From assembly GCA_031272615.1 (NCBI GenBank), contig JAISTL010000313.1, forward strand, positions 1-5,081: DNA of 5,081 bases, read 5' to 3'. Of the stretch, positions 1-4,696 are shown in pieces. The translations under genes were made by a program, and so were the position numbers. Numbering within the stretch: position 1 is the stretch's first letter; every line of letters begins with the position of its first letter. The notes below the pieces were generated by a model that searched no databases, was not told the origin of the DNA, and was given only the letters and a program-made list of their open reading frames with translations. Origin of the DNA: Methylobacteriaceae bacterium. Lineage in GTDB: Bacteria > Pseudomonadota > Alphaproteobacteria > Rhizobiales > Beijerinckiaceae.

Positions 1-1
1 G

Positions 2-517
2 TTTTTTCAGGGCATGAAAACCTACATTTACGAGGTTTATGAGCAGCTGCACCGCATTCCGGCCAACCTCGTCATCCCGGTGGGCAACGGCACGCTGTAT
101 TTCGGCGCGATCTTCGCCCTGGAGGAATTGCTGGCAAGCGGCGTCATCGACACAATGCCGCAAATCATCGCCGTCCAGAGCGAACACTGCGACCCGTTGT
201 TGCGCGCCGCCGAAACCGGAGCGTCGAGCCCGGTTCAACTCACTCCCACCCCCACCCTGGCGGAGGGCATCGCCATCGGCAGGCCGATGCGCGGCGAGGA
301 AATCCTGCGGCTTGCGAAAAAACACGGCGTGCGCTTCATCCACGCCCCGGAAGACGGAATCATACCGGCGCGGGCGGACCTGGCGGCCAAAGGGATATAC
401 GCCGAGCATACGGCGGCGGCGAACTACGCGGCCTATCGAAGATACTGCACAGTATACGGGGAAACGGAGGATTGCCTCATCGTCATGTGCGGCGCCGGGC
501 TGAAATCCGACCATTAG
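2..517 (+). CDS. PLP-dependent enzyme of the threonine synthase family, C-terminal part (5' end outside window)
   Basis: The open frame runs in from the left edge. The four codons before the first ATG (FFQG, then MKT) continue the family pattern 'F-x-x-G-x-K-T-x-x-Y-E', so the ATG at 14 is an internal methionine and not the start. Visible family marks are the PVGNGT loop, which in fold-type II enzymes binds the PLP phosphate, then IIAVQSE, TLAEGIAIGRP, the stretch KGIYAEHTAAANYAAY, and the C-terminal CGAGLK. This layout is typical of threonine synthase, which converts O-phosphohomoserine to threonine in the cytoplasm, and of close relatives annotated only as PLP-dependent lyases. The PLP-binding lysine would lie upstream of the window, so substrate cannot be judged. 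The gene converges on the minus-strand exported-protein gene, with 86 bases between the stops. I am confident of the fold and family, less so of the exact reaction. Confidence 0.85.
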   Translation, partial: FFQGMKTYIYEVYEQLHRIPANLVIPVGNGTLYFGAIFALEELLASGVIDTMPQIIAVQSEHCDPLLRAAETGASSPVQLTPTPTLAEGIAIGRPMRGEEILRLAKKHGVRFIHAPEDGIIPARADLAAKGIYAEHTAAANYAAYRRYCTVYGETEDCLIVMCGAGLKSDH

Positions 518-532
518 AGCGTCATTTTACGC

Positions 533-571
533 AAAAAAGGGCCGGAGGGGCTGAAAGAGCGCCCCCGACCC
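533..571 (-). terminator. intrinsic terminator of the exported-protein gene
   Basis: Read on the minus strand, a GC-rich imperfect stem (539-545 and 547-551 pairing with 561-571, with one mismatch and small bulges, loop about 9 nt) is followed directly by six T (533-538). It lies about 33 bases past the stop codon of the minus-strand gene at 604. The T-tract is on one side only, so it should act for the minus strand. No T-run follows the stem on the plus strand, so the PLP-enzyme gene has no obvious terminator of its own here. Confidence 0.7.
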
Positions 572-603
572 GATAATACCCGAAGAAAGGCCCAACCGGC
601 GGA

Positions 604-1107
604 TCAGAAAACCTTCGGCGGTTCCTTGAACTGGGCCAAGCCGAGAATATGGCTCTCAATCGCGTCCTTCTGCTCCGGAGCCTGGTCGCCCTTGATCACC
701 TTTTCGGGCTGCTGCGGATCACCGTATCTCACGATCCACTCCCAAGCGGAACCGTCCGTCACGCCGACGGTGTTGTCATCCTTCCATTCTCCCACCTTGA
801 GTTCGTTCTCGAGGTACGCGAAGAAAGCCTCGCATACGGCTTCGTCGATTTCATAGGTGGTGGATTCTTTCAAGGTTTCACCGTGCTTGGTGTAGGTCTC
901 CTGCGTTACCGTGCGGCTTTCGCGGTCAATGTCGAGACGCTGACGGGAGACATCCTCATCGGTAACCTGTCCGTTGTTGCGCCAATCGGTGACAAGCGAG
1001 ACAATAACGGCCTTGCCGTCTTCCGGATTGGCGGCCGTTGCCGGGAAAATTCCCGCCAGGACGACAAGACCCAGAGCGGACAACACTGCGCAAATAGTTT
1101 TTTTCAT
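604..1107 (-). CDS. small exported protein of unknown function
   Basis: Encodes about 167 residues that I do not recognise as a named family. The N-terminus is a clear Sec signal peptide: MKKT, a hydrophobic core (AVLSALGLVVLAGIF), then ATA before the likely cleavage site ahead of ANPEDG. There is no lipobox cysteine, so a soluble periplasmic or secreted protein is expected. The mature part is charged. It has a helix-like segment (EAVCEAFFAYLENELKVGEW), then DGSAWEWIVRYGD, a VIKGDQAP turn, and a final helix (AIESHILGLAQF). The alternation 'DG-x-x-W-x-x-x-V/I ... K-x-x-G-x-x-x-P ... I-x-x-L' recalls small uncharacterised domains seen in other bacteria, but that is only resemblance. I chose the ATG at 1107 because AAAGG sits 10 nt before it. 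An in-frame ATG at 1116 is only 1 nt after that AAAGG, so it is less likely though possible. The gene stands alone, with its own candidate promoter and terminator. Confidence 0.8.
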   Translation of the reverse strand: MKKTICAVLSALGLVVLAGIFPATAANPEDGKAVIVSLVTDWRNNGQVTDEDVSRQRLDIDRESRTVTQETYTKHGETLKESTTYEIDEAVCEAFFAYLENELKVGEWKDDNTVGVTDGSAWEWIVRYGDPQQPEKVIKGDQAPEQKDAIESHILGLAQFKEPPKVF

Positions 1108-1229
1108 GGCTTTCATACCTTTTTCGTCTGTCGGTTGATTGCGGCCGGAAAATCGTCTCGCCGTACTCTTGGAACCACGCCAGGCTCAAGCGTGCCCTGC
1201 CGTTTGACGAACGACCCATCCTCCCGTTG

Positions 1230-1258
1230 TATATAGCTTTTTTTCCGGCGTCTGTACA
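1230..1258 (-). promoter_or_regulatory. candidate sigma70-type promoter for the exported-protein gene
   Basis: On the minus strand, TGTACA (1253-1258, four of six matches to TTGACA) is followed after 17 bp by TATATA (1230-1235, four of six matches to TATAAT). The spacing is ideal and the box lies in an AT-rich patch, with a run of A in the spacer. Transcription would begin near 1223, giving a leader of about 110 nt before the chosen start. This is a pattern match only, and no operator is evident. Confidence 0.4.
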
Positions 1259-1294
1259 CAACGACGCGTGTCAAACCCCCGGTTTTCTTGCGCG

Positions 1295-1333
1295 GCGGTT
1301 AAAAGCCGCGGTTAAAAACGGCGGTTAATTTCC
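1295..1333. repeat. three tandem 13-bp units built on GCGGTTAA
   Basis: Units begin at 1295, 1308 and 1321. Each starts with GCGGTTAA, and the remaining five bases vary (AAGCC, AAACG, TTTCC). The conserved part is eight bases at an exact 13-bp period. On the minus strand the core reads TTAACCGC. The units lie 90-130 bases past the ychF stop and 60 or more bases upstream of the candidate promoter of the exported-protein gene. They may be a protein-binding array or a chance short tandem duplication. Confidence 0.6.
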
Positions 1334-1389
1334 GTTGTTTCCAACGTGTGCAACGTTTCTCGCGTTGTTCCCACGGTTGCGAATCATCC

Positions 1390-1410
1390 CCCGGCGCTTC
1401 CTCTGCCGGG
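1390..1410 (-). terminator. hairpin just past ychF, possible weak terminator
   Basis: CCCGGC (1390-1395) pairs with GCCGGG (1405-1410) around a 9-nt loop, 13 bases beyond the ychF stop on the minus strand. No T-run follows, so it is not a canonical intrinsic terminator. It may protect the mRNA 3' end or act with another factor. Confidence 0.3.
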
Positions 1411-1423
1411 AGAGTTCGCCGCC

Positions 1424-2521
1424 CTAAACCGCGAACCGGAAATGCAGCACATCGCCGTCCTGAACGATGTAATCCTTGCCTTCCAGGCGCAGCTTGCCGG
1501 CATCCCGCGCCCCGGCCTCGCCCTTCAACGCCACATAATCGTCGTAGGCGATGGTTTCGGCACGGATAAAGCCTTTTTCGAAATCGGTGTGGATGACGCC
1601 CGCCGCCGCCGGCGCCCGGGTGCCGCGGGTGATGGTCCAGGCCTTGCTTTCCTTGGGCCCGGCGGTGAAAAAGGTGATGAGCCCCAAAAGCTCATAACCG
1701 GCGCGAATCACCCGGTTCAACCCCGGCTCCCGCAACCCCACGGCCTCCAGATAATCCGTCTGTTCGTCCGGCGGCAGCACGGCGATTTCGCTTTCGATTT
1801 TCGCCGAGATGATCACCGCCCGCGAGCCCTGGCTTTCAGCCAGAGCCGACACCTTTCCGGAGAACGCGTTACCCTTGTCGGCCGATGCTTCCCCGACATT
1901 GCAGACATAGAGAACCGGCTTGGCCGACAGCAGGCCGAGCATGGTGAACGCCTTTTCCTCCTCGGGTTTCCTCTCGACAAGGCGGGCCGGGCGCCCGTCT
2001 TTCAAAAGAGCGAGGGCGCGCACCACCAGGTCCAGGGTTTCCCTCGCCTCCTTGTCGTTGCCCTTGGCTTTCTTTTCCAGGGACACGAAGCGGCGTTCCA
2101 TGCTCTCGAGATCGGCCAGCATCAGTTCCGTTTCGACGGTTTCGATGTCGGCGAGCGGGTCGATGCGTCCTTCGACATGGGTGACGTCGCCGTCCTCGAA
2201 GCAGCGCACCACATGGGCGATGGCGTCGGCTTCACGGATGTTGGCGAGAAACTGGTTGCCCAGGCCTTCCCCCTTCGAGGCGCCCTTGACGAGACCGGCG
2301 ATGTCGACAAAGGTCAGGCGGGTCGGCACGATTTGCGCGGACTTGGCGATTTCCGCCAGAATATCGAGGCGCGGGTCGGGAACCGCGACTTCGCCGACAT
2401 TGGGCTCGATGGTGCAGAACGGAAAGTTGGCGGCCTGCGCCGCCGCCGTCTGGGTCAGCGCATTGAAGAGCGTTGATTTTCCGACATTCGGCAACCCGAC
2501 AATTCCACATTTGAACCCCAT
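1424..2521 (-). CDS. ychF: ribosome-associated ATPase YchF (Obg family, OLA1 type)
   Basis: At 365 residues this is the usual YchF length. The G domain starts at once with GIVGLPNVGKST (P-loop G9 to S16). The G2 region TIEPNVGEVAVPDPRL follows, then G3 DIAGLVKGASKGEGLGNQFL (D73-G76). The base-recognition motif is NVGE (N208-E211) instead of NKxD, which in this family goes with a preference for ATP over GTP. A charged helical region at about residues 135-205 is the expected coiled-coil insert. The C-terminal TGS domain (about 281-365) has ITFFTAGPKE, the signature GFIRAE, and ends GDVLHFRF. YchF binds ribosomes and is linked to translation and stress responses; its exact role is unsettled. The ATG at 2521 is preceded by GGGGGAG about 10 nt upstream. 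It lies 54 bases after the pth stop on the same strand and is probably co-transcribed with pth. Confidence 0.97.
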   Translation of the reverse strand: MGFKCGIVGLPNVGKSTLFNALTQTAAAQAANFPFCTIEPNVGEVAVPDPRLDILAEIAKSAQIVPTRLTFVDIAGLVKGASKGEGLGNQFLANIREADAIAHVVRCFEDGDVTHVEGRIDPLADIETVETELMLADLESMERRFVSLEKKAKGNDKEARETLDLVVRALALLKDGRPARLVERKPEEEKAFTMLGLLSAKPVLYVCNVGEASADKGNAFSGKVSALAESQGSRAVIISAKIESEIAVLPPDEQTDYLEAVGLREPGLNRVIRAGYELLGLITFFTAGPKESKAWTITRGTRAPAAAGVIHTDFEKGFIRAETIAYDDYVALKGEAGARDAGKLRLEGKDYIVQDGDVLHFRFAV

Positions 2522-2575
2522 GATCCCGTCACTCCCCCTTGTTGATAAGCCCCCTGAGCCAACCCCGCCTTCATG

Positions 2576-3196
2576 TCACGTATCGGATTTCGGCAGCAGC
2601 ACCGCCTGTTTTTCCACCTGCCACCCTTCCGCTTCCATTGCCAGATGCACCTTGTTCTGGAACGACGCTTCCCTGCCGGCAACCAGCAGGTCCGCCGCGT
2701 CGGCGCAGAACCGGGTGATGTCTTCCACCCATTCCCGTTCGCCTTTCGTGAAATCCCCCAAAACATAGTAGGTCACCGCGTTGCGGTCCACCGGATGGCC
2801 GATGCCCAGCCGCACCCGCCGGAACCCGCTGCCGCACTGGGCGGTGATGGAGCGCAGGCCGTTGTGACCGGCAGTGCCGCCGCCGGTTTTGACGCGCATC
2901 TTGCCCGGCGGCAAATCCAGTTCGTCATAGAACACCGTGACATCGTTCAAGGGAATCTTGAAGAAATTCTGCGCCTCCGCCACCGAATGCCCGGATTCGT
3001 TCATATAGGTTTGCGGCTTGAGCAGCAAAACCTTTTCGTCACCAATGACGGCATCCGCCGTTTCGCCGTGGAACCGCCGGCGCCAGGGCGACGCGTTCCA
3101 GCGCCGGGCAACGGCGTCGACGCACATAAAACCGATATTGTGGCGGTTATGGGCGTAACGGGAACCGGGATTGCCTAATCCGACGATCAGCTGCAT
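2576..3196 (-). CDS. pth: peptidyl-tRNA hydrolase
   Basis: The 206-residue protein cleaves the ester bond of peptidyl-tRNAs released early from ribosomes, recycling tRNA in the cytoplasm. It opens with [20 protein letters not shown], carrying Asn9 and the catalytic His19. PQTYMNESG supplies Asn66, [10 protein letters not shown] supplies Asp91, and [13 protein letters not shown] supplies Asn112. These match E. coli Asn10, His20, Asn68, Asp93 and Asn114, so the active site is complete. The following [11 protein letters not shown] segment and VTYYVLGDF are also family-typical. The ATG at 3196 places the GLGNPG motif right at the N-terminus as expected, but I see no good Shine-Dalgarno before it. 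The gene lies between rplY and ychF. A strong terminator separates it from rplY, so it may need its own promoter or readthrough. Confidence 0.97.
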   Translation of the reverse strand: MQLIVGLGNPGSRYAHNRHNIGFMCVDAVARRWNASPWRRRFHGETADAVIGDEKVLLLKPQTYMNESGHSVAEAQNFFKIPLNDVTVFYDELDLPPGKMRVKTGGGTAGHNGLRSITAQCGSGFRRVRLGIGHPVDRNAVTYYVLGDFTKGEREWVEDITRFCADAADLLVAGREASFQNKVHLAMEAEGWQVEKQAVLLPKSDT

Positions 3197-3260
3197 GGCA
3201 CATCAAACGACCTGACAGGGAGCGCGGGCGATTCCGGAACGACAGCCGGAAAGCGGCAAC

Positions 3261-3304
3261 AAAAAAAGGCCCCTCGCCTCGGCCCGCGCGGCCGGACAAG
3301 GGGC
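3261..3304 (-). terminator. strong intrinsic terminator after rplY
   Basis: On the minus strand, a stem of about 15 bp (outer 10 bp with two G-T pairs, one bulged A, then 5 inner GC pairs, loop about 5 nt) spans 3304 down to 3269. One base later a run of seven T (3267-3261) follows. It begins about 33 bases past the rplY stop and ends 64 bases before the pth start. This is a textbook rho-independent terminator and the best one in the window. Confidence 0.85.
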
Positions 3305-3336
3305 GTGATGAAACGGTGACACGAAACCCATCGAAC

Positions 3337-3975
3337 TCAGGATTTCGCCGGAGTCTCGGCGGCGGGCTCCGAGGAAGCCTCGGCGGCCTGCGCGGCGCCC
3401 TCGGCTGCCTCTTCCTGCACGCCGATGATCGTGACGATGGTGGGGTTTTCGTTCCAGGCCGGGCGCGCGCCTTCCGGCAGGGCAATGTCATTGAGGTGAA
3501 TGGTGTCGCCGAAATCAAGTTCGGCCACCGACACATCGATATGCTCCGGAATGGCGTTGGTCGGCACATAGAGCTCAACCGAATGCTCAACGAACTGGAT
3601 GGTGCCGCCGCGCTTGACGCCGGGGCATTTATCCTGGTCGATGATATGGAACGGAACGGTGACTTTGATTTCCTGACCCTGGGATATCCGCAGGAAATCC
3701 ACATGAAGGATGGAGTCTTTCACCGGGTCCAACTGGAAATTGCGGGGAATGACCTGAATGGTCTCACCGTCGACATCGATGTCGAAGATGGTGGTCAGAA
3801 AATGGCCGGCATGGATGGTAACGGTGATTTCCTTGCCGTCCAGAGAAATGGATTTAGCGGGTTCGTTGCCGCCGTAGATCACGGCGGGCACGCGCCCCTG
3901 GCGACGAATGGCCCGAGCGACCCCCTTGCCGGCCCGGTCACGCGCTTGGGCTTTCAATTGCTTAGCAGCACTCAT
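3337..3975 (-). CDS. rplY: 50S ribosomal protein L25 (Ctc/TL5 long form)
   Basis: The 212-residue protein binds 5S rRNA in the central protuberance of the large subunit. The N-terminal L25 domain (about residues 5-95) shows ARDRAGKGVARAIRRQGRVP, then AVIYGG, and closes with LDPVKDSILHVDFLRI. The C-terminal TL5/Ctc beta domain (about 100-187) contains VPFHIIDQDKCPGVKRGGTI, VELYVPTNAIPEHIDV and LNDIALPEGARP. An Ala/Glu-rich low-complexity tail (about 188-212) ends the protein, as is common in the long form. Length is normal for Ctc-type L25 and about twice that of the short E. coli form. The ATG at 3975 has AAGGA 9 nt upstream. The next gene downstream is pth, a frequent partner in Alphaproteobacteria. 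tRNA-Met lies 268 bases upstream on the same strand. Confidence 0.97.
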   Translation of the reverse strand: MSAAKQLKAQARDRAGKGVARAIRRQGRVPAVIYGGNEPAKSISLDGKEITVTIHAGHFLTTIFDIDVDGETIQVIPRNFQLDPVKDSILHVDFLRISQGQEIKVTVPFHIIDQDKCPGVKRGGTIQFVEHSVELYVPTNAIPEHIDVSVAELDFGDTIHLNDIALPEGARPAWNENPTIVTIIGVQEEAAEGAAQAAEASSEPAAETPAKS

Positions 3976-4063
3976 TATCAGGCGTCCTTGTAACAGGTAA
4001 ATTATCGGTTAAAAGATGAACGTGCCCCGCCTCCAAGGGTGTCAAACAGGCACGGAGGGCTTC

Positions 4064-4092
4064 CCTATACCCTTGAAAAAATAATTCCGCAA
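4064..4092 (-). promoter_or_regulatory. candidate promoter upstream of rplY
   Basis: On the minus strand TTGCGG (4087-4092), a 17-bp AT-rich spacer and TATAGG (4064-4069) form a weak sigma70-like pair about 90 bases before the rplY start. A perfect TTGACA (4040-4045) lies nearer the gene but has only a poor -10 at the right distance. The 268 bases between tRNA-Met and rplY contain no convincing gene, so a promoter is expected somewhere here. Which box is used cannot be settled by eye. Confidence 0.3.
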
Positions 4093-4243
4093 CACGCTTT
4101 TCAAAAGAAATCATCGACATCGTCATTTTTAAGCGCCCGAGCCGGCGAAACCGGGTTCCAACGTTTTTTCGGGGCATTCAGCGGACATGTCAGCCCCTCC
4201 CCGATACGGGAGTGCGTAAAACGGTCTGGACTGATTGGTTGGT

Positions 4244-4320
4244 TGGTAGCGGGAGAGGGACTTGAACCCCCGACACGCGGATTATGATTCCGCTGCTCTA
4301 ACCAACTGAGCTACCCCGCC
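4244..4320 (-). tRNA. tRNA-Met(CAT), elongator type
   Basis: A 77-nt cloverleaf on the minus strand. The 7-bp acceptor stem begins GGCGGGG and has G-U pairs at 1-72 and 7-66. The D arm reads GCTCAGTTGGTTAGAGC. The anticodon stem GCGGA/TCCGC encloses the loop ATCATAA, so the anticodon is CAT (plus-strand bases 4285-4287). The variable loop is GTGTC. The T arm is GGGGG, TTCAAGT, CCCTC. The discriminator is A73 and CCA is encoded. It is not an initiator: the anticodon stem lacks the three G-C pairs at its base and there is no 1-72 C-A mismatch. CAT can also mark tRNA-Ile2, where lysidine at position 34 makes it read ATA. Body sequence favours elongator Met, but I cannot exclude Ile2. It has its own promoter and lies upstream of rplY. 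Confidence 0.93.
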
Positions 4321-4332
4321 ACAAGTCGGGCT

Positions 4333-4362
4333 GATATAGTCGCCTCGTGCCTGTGTTGTCAA
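4333..4362 (-). promoter_or_regulatory. promoter of the tRNA-Met gene
   Basis: On the minus strand a perfect -35 TTGACA (4357-4362), an 18-bp spacer and -10 TATATC (4333-4338, four of six matches) end 12 bases before the mature tRNA 5' end. The bases after the -10 are GC-rich (AGCCCG), like the discriminators of stringently controlled stable-RNA promoters. A start near 4326 would leave a 5' leader of about 6 nt for RNase P to remove. Confidence 0.65.
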
Positions 4363-4390
4363 GCGTTTCCCCGACAAATTCGCGGAAAAG

Positions 4391-4436
4391 GGCGATATCG
4401 GAGTAATACCAGCCCATGGACCGTCTTTATATCGCC
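4391..4436. repeat. 8-bp perfect inverted repeat with 30-nt spacer
   Basis: GGCGATAT (4391-4398) and ATATCGCC (4429-4436) are exact inverted copies. The right arm runs into another inverted pair, CGCCGGT (4433-4439) with ACCGGCG (4476-4482), and a short CGCCG/CGGCG hairpin (4444-4457) lies inside that. The region could fold into alternative structures. No T-run follows any of the stems. Confidence 0.45.
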
Positions 4437-4507
4437 GGTTTCTCGCCGGGCACGGCGCCGGCCGTTTACGCGGCGACCGGCGGAGCAGGCGGAAAGGGCG
4501 GGATGGA

Positions 4508-4537
4508 CTGGATTGCTTCGCTTCGCTCGCAATGACG
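4508..4537. repeat. copy of a dispersed repeat (the 'VIASEAKQS' element)
   Basis: On the minus strand the segment reads CGTCATTGCGAGCGAAGCG followed by AAGCAATCCAG. This short intergenic repeat is spread in many copies through numerous bacterial genomes and, when mistakenly translated, gives peptides such as [14 protein letters not shown] (4512-4516) and GCAAT (4529-4533) form its stem, and GAAGC-type units its loop. It lies wholly outside recognised genes, as such elements usually do. Whether it is mobile as a non-autonomous element cannot be told from one copy. Confidence 0.7.
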
Positions 4538-4582
4538 CGGCGCCGGCGGTGCGACACGTCGGCCAGTGGAGTGGGCGGATTC

Positions 4583-4627
4583 GTCCACCGTGTCCACCCG
4601 GTCCACCGTATCCACCAAGTCCACCAA
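4583..4627. repeat. 9-bp tandem array, five copies
   Basis: Five head-to-tail units start at 4583, 4592, 4601, 4610 and 4619. The core TCCACC is invariant, the base before it is G in four of five units, and the last two bases vary (GT, CG, GT, AA, AA). The array ends about 100 bases before the purH start and directly abuts the AT-rich patch holding purH promoter-like boxes. With a period of three codons it reads as repeated Val/Ile-His-x on the plus strand. Confidence 0.8.
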
Positions 4628-4648
4628 AAACGCTTATTATCGTATAAC
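4620..4648 (+). promoter_or_regulatory. candidate promoter of purH, -35 inside the 9-bp array
   Basis: TATAAC (4643-4648, five of six matches) lies in the only AT-rich patch ahead of purH. Seventeen bp upstream is TCCACC (4620-4625, three of six matches), which is the core of the last 9-bp unit. A second -10-like box, TATTAT (4635-4640), overlaps the patch but has no better -35. A start near 4655 would give a leader of about 75 nt carrying the stem-loop at 4675-4696. The -10 is good and the -35 poor, so an activator or another sigma preference is possible. Confidence 0.35.
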
Positions 4649-4674
4649 GGCTGTCTTTTTGCTTGAAGGACTCA

Positions 4675-4696
4675 CGCGCCGGCGGTACCGGACGCG
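4675..4696 (+). promoter_or_regulatory. stem-loop in the predicted purH leader
   Basis: CGCGCCGG (4675-4682) pairs with CCGG (4688-4691) and CGCG (4693-4696) with one bulged A, around the loop CGGTA: eight GC-only pairs. It ends 34 nt before the purH ATG. It is followed by AAAATGCG, not a T-run, so it is not an intrinsic terminator on the plus strand, and the minus strand has no T-run either. It does not mask the Shine-Dalgarno. I see no purine riboswitch core around it. Confidence 0.4.

Larger units (their letters stand above)
1117..1423. other. gene-free gap between the exported-protein gene and ychF
   Basis: No frame here has both a plausible start and codon use like the neighbours. The part next to the exported-protein gene holds a candidate promoter and a leader of about 100 nt. 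The middle holds three tandem 13-bp units, then CGTTG/CAACG half-sites in alternating orientation (1333-1337, 1342-1346, 1351-1355, 1363-1367). The right end holds a 6-bp GC hairpin just past the ychF stop. The two flanking genes are both on the minus strand, so this gap also has to end ychF transcription or let it run through. Confidence 0.6.

Noticed and set aside
649..1236. Plus-strand frame of 195 codons opposite the exported protein
   Set aside because: The minus-strand frame has a proper signal peptide, a ribosome site and a terminator. The plus frame has none of these.
1295..1333. Canonical CtrA binding sites
   Set aside because: The TTAA cores are separated by 9 bp, not 7, so the consensus is not met. 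Kept only as a hint in the findings.
1346..2476. Long plus-strand open frame (376 codons) opposite ychF
   Set aside because: It lies antisense to a complete, motif-perfect ychF. It has no family motifs and owes its openness to GC-rich codon bias on the other strand.
1920..2768. Plus-strand frame of 282 codons spanning ychF and pth
   Set aside because: A Ser/Arg/Thr-rich translation antisense to two well-supported genes, with no recognisable domain.
3316..3993. Plus-strand frame of 225 codons opposite rplY
   Set aside because: It is the shadow of a complete L25 gene.
4006..4015. CGGTTAAAAG near rplY, identical to a 10-mer in the 13-bp repeat region
   Set aside because: A single short match without the 13-bp repetition. 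It can easily occur by chance in this base composition.
4030..4058. Hairpin upstream of rplY (CCTCC with GGAGG, inner GTG/CAC) as an L25 autoregulatory site
   Set aside because: The stem is short and interrupted, and its position relative to the transcription start is unknown. No known L25 operator matches it.
3962..4177. Minus-strand 71-codon frame overlapping the rplY start
   Set aside because: No ribosome site, no family resemblance, and it overlaps the rplY leader and first codons. Probably chance.
4197..4212. Terminator after tRNA-Met (CTCCC/GGGAG stem)
   Set aside because: Only 5 bp, with no T-run following on the minus strand. Not enough to call a terminator.
4232..4320. Phage or island attachment site at the tRNA 3' end
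   Set aside because: No integrase is nearby and no second copy of the tRNA 3' end is present in the window.
4282..4557. Minus-strand 91-codon frame containing VIASEAKQS
   Set aside because: A classic false ORF over a dispersed repeat. It also runs into the tRNA gene.
4583..4627. CRISPR array
   Set aside because: The units are 9 bp with no spacers and there are no cas genes. This is a simple tandem repeat.
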